Of a stretch of DNA of 6,027 nucleotides, positions 1 through 4,571 are shown piece by piece. Under the pieces are notes generated by a model, which was not told the origin of the DNA, searched no databases, and saw only the letters and a list, made by a program, of their open reading frames with translations. The translations under genes and the position numbers were made by a program. The number at the start of each line of letters is the position of its first letter. Position 1 is the stretch's first letter. Source of the DNA: Thiotrichaceae bacterium (GTDB lineage Bacteria > Pseudomonadota > Gammaproteobacteria > Thiotrichales > Thiotrichaceae); NCBI GenBank assembly GCA_027008665.1, contig JALVEA010000010.1:1-6027 (forward strand), given 5' to 3'.

Positions 1-495
1 AGCCAGTAGCACAATACCGCTGGTATCTTTATCCAAACGATGCGCTAATTCCACAAAGGGAAGCGTTGGGCGTAATTGGCGAAAAGCTTCAATTAAGCCA
101 TAAGGGCTACCTGTTCCACCATGCACGGCTAAACCTGCGGGTTTATTAATTAAAATCAAATCCTGATCTTCTAATAAAACAGCCTGTTCCAATTGCTGTA
201 GTAATGCTTTTGGTGCTTGTTTAGATTGTTTTTTCTCAGGTAACACCATAGGAGGAATGCGTACCAACTCACCTAGCTGTAGTTTTCTGCTTGGTTTAGC
301 GCGTTTTTTATTAACTCTCACCTCTCCTTTACGCAAAATTCTATAAATATAAGAACGAGGCACTTCTTTAAGTTCACGTATTAAAAAATTATCAATACGT
401 TGTCCTTGATGGGCTTCGGTTACACTAACAAAGCGTACACTTTGTTTTATTGCAGAGGAGGAGGATTGCTCTGCTCGATGGGATTTATCAGTCAT
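1..495 (-). CDS. rluC: 23S rRNA pseudouridine synthase RluC, N-terminal 165 residues (3' end outside window)
   Basis: RluC converts uridines 955, 2504 and 2580 (E. coli numbering) of 23S rRNA to pseudouridine in the cytoplasm. The visible part starts at ATG 495 and reads 165 residues to the window edge. A short polar, Ser-rich leader is followed by an S4 RNA-binding domain (about residues 33-80, with RIDNFL and the KGEVRVNKKRAKPSRKL region typical of RluC). Next comes the start of the RluA-type catalytic domain, with NKPAGLAVHGG (117-127) and the catalytic motif HRLDKDTSG (152-160), in which D155 is the expected nucleophile. The AVHGG segment and S4 sequence favour RluC over RluD or RluA. No clear Shine-Dalgarno precedes the start, but the next internal ATG (codon 83) would delete the S4 domain. 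It is co-directional with the upstream GNAT gene, 100 bp away, and probably has its own promoter. Confidence 0.93.
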   Translation of the reverse strand, partial: MTDKSHRAEQSSSSAIKQSVRFVSVTEAHQGQRIDNFLIRELKEVPRSYIYRILRKGEVRVNKKRAKPSRKLQLGELVRIPPMVLPEKKQSKQAPKALLQQLEQAVLLEDQDLILINKPAGLAVHGGTGSPYGLIEAFRQLRPTLPFVELAHRLDKDTSGIVLLA

Positions 496-509
496 GCGCT
501 GATATTAGC

Positions 510-540
510 ATCTGCCCATGATGAAAATCTACGGGCAGAT
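510..540 (-). promoter_or_regulatory. Hairpin in the rluC 5' leader
   Basis: ATCTGCCC (510-517) and GGGCAGAT (533-540) form a perfect 8-bp inverted repeat with a 15-nt loop. It lies 14 nt upstream of the rluC start. Neither strand has a T-run after the stem, so it is not a standard intrinsic terminator. If the promoter at 545-572 is used, the rluC transcript would begin at or inside the 5' arm. This would give a structured 5' end that could affect mRNA stability or translation (inference). Confidence 0.5.
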
Positions 541-544
541 AAGT

Positions 545-572
545 TAAATAAACGTAATCACTAATATTCCAA
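545..572 (-). promoter_or_regulatory. Possible sigma70-type promoter for rluC
   Basis: On the minus strand a TTGGAA -35-like box (567-572) is separated by 16 bp from TATTTA (545-550). The expected start point would be near 538, next to the leader hairpin. The match is moderate and the region is AT-rich, so this is a plausible but unproven promoter. Confidence 0.3.
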
Positions 573-595
573 TATCATGGCTTTAATGAGTTTTT

Positions 596-1381
596 TTAAT
601 ATCCTATTTGCTTTGCAATATAGTAATTTGCATCCTTTTTTCGCACAAAATCAGTTATGCAATAATCACTCTCTAATAGAAACTTAAATATTTCAGCGCG
701 TGAATCCTTTATTTGATAAGCATTTTTTGCATCTACTCTCATAAGAGTATTTATATCGAATGGCACTTCAATCTCAATCGCTTGAGTACCTTTCTGATCA
801 ATAACAGATGGCTTAAATGACTTTGATAATGAGAAAGAGACTGTTATCTCTGAGTCATGAGGAATTTTAGGTGTTGCATCAAGATGTAACTCTGCTAAAA
901 AACGATCTGACTGACTGCCTTGCTCATACGTTCCTGAAAGCTCACCATAGTAGTTTGGATAAAATTGAGTGACAACAGCACCTAGTTTGCACAGGTATAA
1001 ATGAGCATTTGCAGGTTGAAAAGGATCGTAAGTCCATGTAATAGCACTATAGCCATTTTTTTTTGCAAATTGTTTCACTTTAAGCACAATCTGCTCTCCG
1101 ATTCTCTGCCCCTGATATTCAGGCAAAACACCTAGCATATCCATATACAAATAAGGCTTTGCTTCACGATGCGTATAGACATGCGTAAAAAGAGCATAAG
1201 CAATAGGCTTATCCTCCTCGAATGCGACAATCAATAATCCACTGGTCTTTGGTGTTGTGAATATTTTCCATGCAGGAAGAGCATCTTTATCAGACACTCC
1301 CCAAATTCTCTTTTGTAATTCAAAAAGTTGGTGACTTAACGCCATTGAAGGCGCTTTAATTATTTTTACTGTATATTCCAT
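596..1381 (-). CDS. GNAT-superfamily N-acetyltransferase (COG3375-like), 261 aa
   Basis: This is a predicted acyl-CoA-dependent acyltransferase of the GNAT fold; the substrate is unknown. The N-terminal half carries the GNAT core. A strand ends in MDMLGVLP (80-87), followed by the acyl-CoA pyrophosphate loop EYQGQRIGEQ (88-97). The segment ITWTYDPFQPANAHL (114-128) and KLGAVV...YPNYYG (132-146), then a SDRFLAEL strand (158-165), match the layout I recall for the COG3375 predicted acetyltransferases. The last ~95 residues are a less recognisable C-terminal extension. Start ATG 1381 has only a weak, distant GGA-containing Shine-Dalgarno. A 380-bp gap separates it from the upstream luxR-type gene, so it may be transcribed independently. 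Its co-orientation with the cassette at 1762-4091 leaves open a role in modifying the same signal (inference). Confidence 0.8.
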   Translation of the reverse strand: MEYTVKIIKAPSMALSHQLFELQKRIWGVSDKDALPAWKIFTTPKTSGLLIVAFEEDKPIAYALFTHVYTHREAKPYLYMDMLGVLPEYQGQRIGEQIVLKVKQFAKKNGYSAITWTYDPFQPANAHLYLCKLGAVVTQFYPNYYGELSGTYEQGSQSDRFLAELHLDATPKIPHDSEITVSFSLSKSFKPSVIDQKGTQAIEIEVPFDINTLMRVDAKNAYQIKDSRAEIFKFLLESDYCITDFVRKKDANYYIAKQIGY

Positions 1382-1598
1382 TTCTACACAACGTCCTTTT
1401 TTAATACTATTTTATTCTATGTAATTTATTAAAAATCTAAATAGCTTAACTCCTATGTTTTTATGATCTATAAGAAGGGATATTATACGAATGAGCATAA
1501 TATCAGCTAATGTACTAGAGTAATCGTGAAGGAAAATATTAGCCAGATAGGGATTCCTACCTTTTGATAAATTTAAGTCTTGGAATGAGGATCTAAGC

Positions 1599-1623
1599 TG
1601 GACGGGTTTTGTAAATCCGTCCA
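1599..1623. repeat. Perfect 7-bp inverted repeat (hairpin)
   Basis: TGGACGG (1599-1605) and CCGTCCA (1617-1623) are perfect complements with an 11-nt loop. An outer pair, TAAGCT (1594-1599) and AGCTTA (1631-1636), extends the symmetry imperfectly. Neither strand has a terminal T-run, so it is not a canonical terminator. It may be an element end, an RNA processing or 3'-stabilising hairpin, or a protein site. Confidence 0.5.
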
Positions 1624-1734
1624 CAGGTTTAGCTTAAACGCAATAAAAGCCTCAGAGTTTCCCGCAAAACTTCTTTAAAATGTTGCAACGGGGTAATATA
1701 CCGCGCATGTTACAAACCATCGAGCTAAAGCGGT

Positions 1735-1757
1735 AATAATATATCCCATCGGGTATA
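1735..1757 (-). terminator. Weak terminator-like hairpin just after the luxR-type gene
   Basis: Four bases after the LuxR stop, the minus strand reads TATACCC, a GAT loop, GGG, one bulged A and TATA, then TTATT. This gives a 7-bp bulged stem followed by a short, interrupted T-rich tail. The position is right for a terminator, but the stem has only three GC pairs and the U-tract is poor. Confidence 0.25.
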
Positions 1758-1761
1758 GTAA

Positions 1762-2574
1762 TCACCATTTCCAATCAGAAATTCCCATCAGGCTTCCATA
1801 ATGAATCAGGCTGTCTTTTGATATTTTGGGCAAGCCTTCTACCGTTTTTCCCGCTAGCTTTACGCGTAAACGATGAATTGCAGCTTCTACACTTTTAATC
1901 CCAAGGTCTAATTCATCGGCGATAGAATTGGCTGATTGACCTGTTAGTAAGAGCTGTCTAAAAACATCCATTTCGACCTTGCCAAATTTTTTAATCAATG
2001 GCTTGGTAAAGATATTATTTTTGTAATCACCACACACCACATGGCGATGAAAGGCACGTGCAAGAAAGGCTAAATCATCCATTATTTCTGTTTGAAGTTG
2101 GATGTATAAACGATCTTTTTCATTGCAAACAAAGCTAACAGCAGCAATACCTGTTGTATCTGACTGCGTAGGAAAGGTGATTCCATTAGTCATATAATAA
2201 TCAGCTCTTGCAGTTGCCATAACCTCTATTTCATCATTAAATAAAGCCCCTCGACTGATTTCGCTCCACCAGTCAATGGGGGTTAGCCTTCCATTTTTTT
2301 TCTCTTTTATCCGTTTGATATTGTAATCATTTAGATCAAATCTCGCATCAAGGTAATGTCTTAGATAGGAATAATTATTGCCATCTGATGCTACAAAAAT
2401 AGGTTTATAGTCTTGGCTGAAATCCAACGCTAAACTAGGGATAAAAGAATAAAGCACATTGTCAATACCAAGACTCTTTGACTGTACTTCAAGCAATGAA
2501 AATAGCCCATCAAACGAAGTCGCTACGTCTAAATCGTAGAGAAAATTCTTTCGCTGTGCTATGGATAGTCGCAT
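1762..2574 (-). CDS. LuxR-family transcriptional regulator with autoinducer-binding-like domain, 270 aa
   Basis: This is a predicted ligand-responsive DNA-binding regulator. Residues ~20-180 resemble the LuxR autoinducer-binding domain: SLGIDNVLYSF (34-44), HYLDARFDLNDYN (73-85), LTPIDWW (97-103), then DYYMTNGITFP (125-135) and TTGIAAVSF (140-148). The usual Y-D-P element is replaced by LNDY, with Asp83 in the probable ligand-amide position; Trp102/103 and Gly142 fit conserved sites. Residues ~200-240 are a LuxR-type helix-turn-helix (LTGQSANSIADELDLGIKSVEAAIHRLRVKL region). It is degenerate, with SVEAAI where TVxxH is common. Length is slightly above the ~230-250 aa of classic LuxR proteins. 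ATG 2574 has an AGG-containing Shine-Dalgarno about 8 nt away. It lies 128 bp downstream of the methyltransferase and appears to have its own promoter. Being next to a synthase-like gene, it is the probable signal receptor (inference). Confidence 0.85.
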   Translation of the reverse strand: MRLSIAQRKNFLYDLDVATSFDGLFSLLEVQSKSLGIDNVLYSFIPSLALDFSQDYKPIFVASDGNNYSYLRHYLDARFDLNDYNIKRIKEKKNGRLTPIDWWSEISRGALFNDEIEVMATARADYYMTNGITFPTQSDTTGIAAVSFVCNEKDRLYIQLQTEIMDDLAFLARAFHRHVVCGDYKNNIFTKPLIKKFGKVEMDVFRQLLLTGQSANSIADELDLGIKSVEAAIHRLRVKLAGKTVEGLPKISKDSLIHYGSLMGISDWKW

Positions 2575-2586
2575 TTTAATACCTAA

Positions 2587-2600
2587 CTATGAGTACATAG
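2587..2600. promoter_or_regulatory. 14-bp dyad over the predicted luxR start point
   Basis: CTATG and CATAG flank a 4-bp spacer. The site lies 6-19 bp downstream of the predicted -10 box and just before the coding start. That placement suits a repressor or autoregulatory operator. It is shorter than the 18-20 bp classic lux box, and a 5-bp arm pair can occur by chance. Confidence 0.35.
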
Positions 2601-2605
2601 CAGTA

Positions 2606-2635
2606 ATAATACTAATTTTCAGCCACAACCAACAA
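2606..2635 (-). promoter_or_regulatory. Possible sigma70 promoter for the luxR-type gene
   Basis: On the minus strand TTGTTG (2630-2635) and TATTAT (2606-2611) are separated by 18 bp. They lie in the 128-bp gap between the methyltransferase stop and the LuxR start. A second small dyad, AGTA/TACT (2602-2613), overlaps the -10. This suggests luxR can be transcribed separately from the synthase-methyltransferase pair. Confidence 0.45.
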
Positions 2636-2702
2636 GTATTTTAATTGATTTTATAAATATAATGAATGGCTTATCTATTATTTATCATAGGGAAAATTAG
2701 CA

Positions 2703-3407
2703 TTATTTTTTAAGATGCAAAAAGTTTAAACCACCGTCATAAAATACCTGATGTACTTGAGTCACTTTAAAACCAATCTTTCGAACCTGCTCTACTAGCT
2801 TATCCATATCAACAAATAATGCTTTTTCATTCCCGACTAATGCCATATTTTGTTCCTTAAAGGTTTTAAAATATGGATGAGCCACCAGTTCTCTTTTTGC
2901 TTTTTCCAATAGACTCACCATATCAAGTTGTTTATTCGGTGTGACCAGTACAAAGCTAGCATTAGGATTTAAAGCATTGTAAATCGTCTCTAATACTGCA
3001 TTAGAATTGTCCCATGTGTAATAACTATTGATTGATAACCCAAAATCATAGCCAGGACTTTCGATGCTATTTGTGATTCCAGAAATAATTTCAATGTCAT
3101 AGGCTTCTGTATCAATACATTCGATTTTAGCATGGATAATTTCACTCTTTTTTTGTGGAAATTGTTGCAGATGCCAGCGGGCTTGTTTGACCATTTCTAG
3201 TGAGTAATCAATACCTGTGTAACTGGTCACATTTGGGTTATCTAGTATAAAGGGGGCAATCTTTCCGGCTCCACAACCAAAATCACAAACATTTCCTGTT
3301 GCCAGCGTTGCAACGGCTGTATTAAGTTCTAACATTTGCGAAGGCATAACGGATATAAAAGGTTGTGCGTATTGATCCCATATTTCTTTTTTGTAAGCGG
3401 TATTCAT
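2703..3407 (-). CDS. Class I SAM-dependent methyltransferase, 234 aa
   Basis: A predicted soluble methyltransferase with a Rossmann fold; the substrate is unknown. SAM-binding motif I is VCDFGCGAGKI (40-50), followed by the acidic strand-2 end GIDYS (65-69; D67 would bind the ribose hydroxyls). The motif IV-like strand is YDFGLSINSYYTWDN (120-134), and a post-core strand is SFVLVTPNK (151-159). The C-terminal part, with FVDMDKLVEQVRKIGF (198-213), fits the usual final helix and hairpin. The start ATG 3407 immediately follows the synthase stop (TAA 3408-3410), with AGGAG 8 nt upstream inside the synthase gene, so the two are almost certainly cotranscribed and translationally coupled. Tight stoichiometric linkage suggests that it acts on the synthase product, for example capping a free carboxylate (inference). 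It could instead modify an unrelated small molecule. Confidence 0.85.
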   Translation of the reverse strand: MNTAYKKEIWDQYAQPFISVMPSQMLELNTAVATLATGNVCDFGCGAGKIAPFILDNPNVTSYTGIDYSLEMVKQARWHLQQFPQKKSEIIHAKIECIDTEAYDIEIISGITNSIESPGYDFGLSINSYYTWDNSNAVLETIYNALNPNASFVLVTPNKQLDMVSLLEKAKRELVAHPYFKTFKEQNMALVGNEKALFVDMDKLVEQVRKIGFKVTQVHQVFYDGGLNFLHLKK

Positions 3408-4091
3408 TTATAAATCTCCTGTTGCTTTATTTTTAATTTTTGCCCATTTAAAAAAACGTTCCTTGGTATTTTTCACCTCCCAAGCAAGAGCAGCTAATTT
3501 ATTCTCGCCACCATAATAGAGTTTCATATCATCCGTGAGTAAAATCGCCCCAATCAATCTGCAATGAAAAGCAACGTGATTAGGCTTCATTGCCATCATA
3601 ATGACATCCACATTTTCAGCTATAGCCACTTGATAAACCGCTTTATAATACGCTTTTAACAAGGATGGATTACCTTCCTCGATAATAAAACGCCCATACT
3701 CCATTAGCTTCATACCACACGCACGGTATTCATTAACCTCTGGTGGAAAATGGCTATCTTCGGGAAGCCCTAAGGGACTGTCGATAACTAAACGAGCTGA
3801 ACTAACGGTCTTATTTTGAGCGTTTTTCGTATAAAGTATGCGCGACTGAAAATCAAAAGGATCACAATGAAAACCCTTGATACTAGGAAAAAGCTCTTTA
3901 TAGGTCTGTTTCCATAATTCACGCACATCGTATAAATCAGAAGAGGTTTGCACTAATTTAATCGGTACTACTAATTGCTTTGCTAACTGATTCGCAATAG
4001 CTGATTTATAAAACCCTCCTTTATTTGTTTCCGATTGATCTATTGTTTGTTTTGATGACACTTGTACAGGTGTCTCAATAATTTGTTCCAT
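3408..4091 (-). CDS. LuxI/FeeM-like autoinducer or N-acyl-amino-acid synthase, 227 aa
   Basis: A GNAT-fold acyltransferase of the autoinducer-synthase superfamily, probably transferring an acyl group from acyl-ACP or acyl-CoA to an amino-compound. Landmarks (numbered from ATG 4091) are DPFDFQSRILY (77-87), like the LuxI D-x-(F/Y)-D segment; SSARLVIDSPLGLPED (97-112), with the conserved RL strand (R100) and the GLP(M/E)D element seen in FeeM-type N-acyl amino acid synthases; and MEYGRFII (130-137), matching LuxI E-x-x-RF. The C-terminal helix and VIMMAMKPNHVAFHCRLIGA (163-182) are the acyl-pantetheine half. ATG 4091 is chosen because AGGAG (4099-4103) sits 7 nt upstream. The frame stays open to an earlier ATG at 4262, which would add a 57-residue hydrophobic N-terminus. 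It is first in the cassette and abuts the methyltransferase. Substrate and product cannot be told from sequence. Confidence 0.8.
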   Translation of the reverse strand: MEQIIETPVQVSSKQTIDQSETNKGGFYKSAIANQLAKQLVVPIKLVQTSSDLYDVRELWKQTYKELFPSIKGFHCDPFDFQSRILYTKNAQNKTVSSARLVIDSPLGLPEDSHFPPEVNEYRACGMKLMEYGRFIIEEGNPSLLKAYYKAVYQVAIAENVDVIMMAMKPNHVAFHCRLIGAILLTDDMKLYYGGENKLAALAWEVKNTKERFFKWAKIKNKATGDL

Positions 4092-4093
4092 AA

Positions 4094-4122
4094 GGAATCT
4101 CCTGTTAATTAAAAGGGATTCC
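4094..4122 (-). promoter_or_regulatory. Inverted repeat overlapping the synthase ribosome binding site
   Basis: GGAATC (4094-4099) and GATTCC (4117-4122) are perfect 6-bp complements around a 17-nt AT-rich loop. In the transcript the 3' arm covers the last G of the AGGAG Shine-Dalgarno and most of the spacer to ATG 4091. The hairpin could limit ribosome access. The stem is short and its effect is an inference. Confidence 0.35.
4099..4103 (-). promoter_or_regulatory. Strong Shine-Dalgarno that decides the synthase start
   Basis: AGGAG on the minus strand with a 7-nt spacer to ATG 4091. The same AACAGGAGATT context recurs in front of the methyltransferase start (AGGAG 3416-3420, 8-nt spacer), which supports both starts. 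Confidence 0.75.
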
Positions 4123-4134
4123 AAACGCGTTTGG
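4121..4134. promoter_or_regulatory. Perfect 14-bp palindrome, probable operator of the synthase promoter
   Basis: CCAAACGCGTTTGG is perfectly self-complementary with no spacer. It lies 30-43 bp upstream of ATG 4091, just downstream of a TATATA box at 4139-4144. It would therefore cover the transcription start. This is a typical place for a dimeric regulator to bind. It lacks the CT-N12-AG pattern of classic lux boxes, so the binder may be the local LuxR-type protein with altered specificity or another regulator. Confidence 0.55.
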
Positions 4135-4138
4135 CTTC

Positions 4139-4166
4139 TATATATATCAATGCTGATAACGACTAA
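4139..4166 (-). promoter_or_regulatory. Possible promoter of the synthase-methyltransferase operon
   Basis: On the minus strand TATATA (4139-4144) is preceded at 16 bp by a weak -35-like TTAGTC (4161-4166). Directly upstream is a T7A7 tract (4165-4182, an 18-bp AT palindrome) that could act as an UP element or bent DNA. A dyad TATCA-ATGC-TGATA (4145-4158) occupies the spacer. The weak -35 and the dyads suggest an activator- or repressor-controlled promoter. Confidence 0.4.
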
Positions 4167-4306
4167 TTTTTTTAAAAAAATTTCTATTTTTTTAGATTCA
4201 GAGAAAATATAGACGATCAAAGTGTAAACAAAGAAATAAACGATACCGATAACGGCATCCATTTTTTCCTCATTTTTCTTTTATCCCAAAATACTTTCAC
4301 AGTCTA

Positions 4307-4441
4307 TGGTGTGATGGGGACGAGGTGCGCCGTGCTATTGAGGCTTATCCTAATCATGCCAATAATTTGGGTAATTTCTTCTTAAGATACTCCAAATTAG
4401 AAGCAAAAAATCTATGCCATATGAATATATTCATCACCTAA
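4307..4441 (+). pseudogene. Relic of a TPR-repeat protein gene
   Basis: The plus-strand frame from 4307 to stop TAA 4439-4441 has no start codon before codon 39. It includes RRAIEAYPNHANNLGNF (residues 9-25 of the fragment). This closely follows the tetratricopeptide consensus A-x-x-x-x-P-x-x-A-x-x-L-x-N, as in the 'AIEADPNHANNLGN' repeats of large bacterial TPR proteins. Sequence after the repeat (RYSKLEAKNL) is also TPR-like but degraded. The rest of the gene is absent on both sides. It appears to be a truncated leftover stranded between the synthase and hemB, and is probably not expressed. Confidence 0.5.
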
Positions 4442-4514
4442 AACTCCCTAACCTTATGACCTCCTACTTATAAGATGATTAGGCTATCTCCAAAAAGCTC
4501 TCGCGTTTTATTTT

Positions 4515-4540
4515 TATTATTGAAATAATATTGTGATAAT
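4515..4540 (+). promoter_or_regulatory. Probable hemB promoter (extended -10) with overlapping dyad
   Basis: TGTGATAAT (4532-4540) resembles an extended -10 (TGnTATAAT) with no good -35 at 17 bp. Immediately upstream is a 7-2-7 inverted repeat, TATTATT-GA-AATAATA (4515-4530), in the -35/spacer area. It could be a regulator site or AT-rich coincidence. The start point would be near 4547, giving a leader of about 25 nt. Confidence 0.4.
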
Positions 4541-4571
4541 TTTTTACCCTAGACTATGATTGGATTTTTTT

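Larger units (their letters stand above)
1382..1761. other. 380-bp intergenic stretch with hairpins and possible repeat/gene debris
   Basis: I see no convincing gene here. A 70-codon minus-strand frame (1412-1624) has no recognisable motif and no good ribosome site. The minus-strand frame 1629-1709 reads a Leu/Arg-rich 26-residue tail (ending LRETLRLLLRLS, then stop). It is preceded directly by a stop and looks like the C-terminus of a decayed gene such as a transposase, but I cannot identify it. The plus strand of the same piece is also partly open. The section from about 1594 to 1740 is richer in GC and in inverted repeats than its flanks. It could be a short mobile or repeated element, or a structured RNA. 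Confidence 0.4.

Noticed and set aside
510..540. Intrinsic terminator of the GNAT gene
   Set aside because: The stem is good but no T-run follows on the minus strand, and it sits directly in front of rluC, so a leader hairpin is the better reading.
574..597. Plus-strand terminator: a TCAT/ATGA stem followed by seven T
   Set aside because: The stem has only four AT-rich pairs and no plus-strand gene ends upstream; the T-run is the complement of the end of the GNAT gene.
1412..1624. A 70-codon minus-strand open frame between the GNAT gene and the luxR-type gene
   Set aside because: No recognisable motif, no good Shine-Dalgarno, AT-rich hydrophobic tail, and its start lies inside a hairpin; more likely chance in intergenic DNA.
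1859..1870. 12-bp palindrome TTTACGCGTAAA, which shares its ACGCGT core with the operator at 4121-4134
   Set aside because: It lies inside the luxR-type coding region, where it encodes the ordinary RLRVKL stretch after the recognition helix; only the core is shared, so it is treated as coincidence.
4360..4371. CCAA-TAAT-TTGG dyad resembling the outer arms of the 14-bp operator
   Set aside because: It is within the TPR relic where the bases are explained by the Asn-Asn-Leu-Gly codons, and only four bases per arm match.
4560..4571. Upstream TTG start for hemB adding four residues
   Set aside because: ATG 4572 gives the family-typical N-terminus and the GGA Shine-Dalgarno (4562-4564) fits it, while the TTG has no ribosome site.
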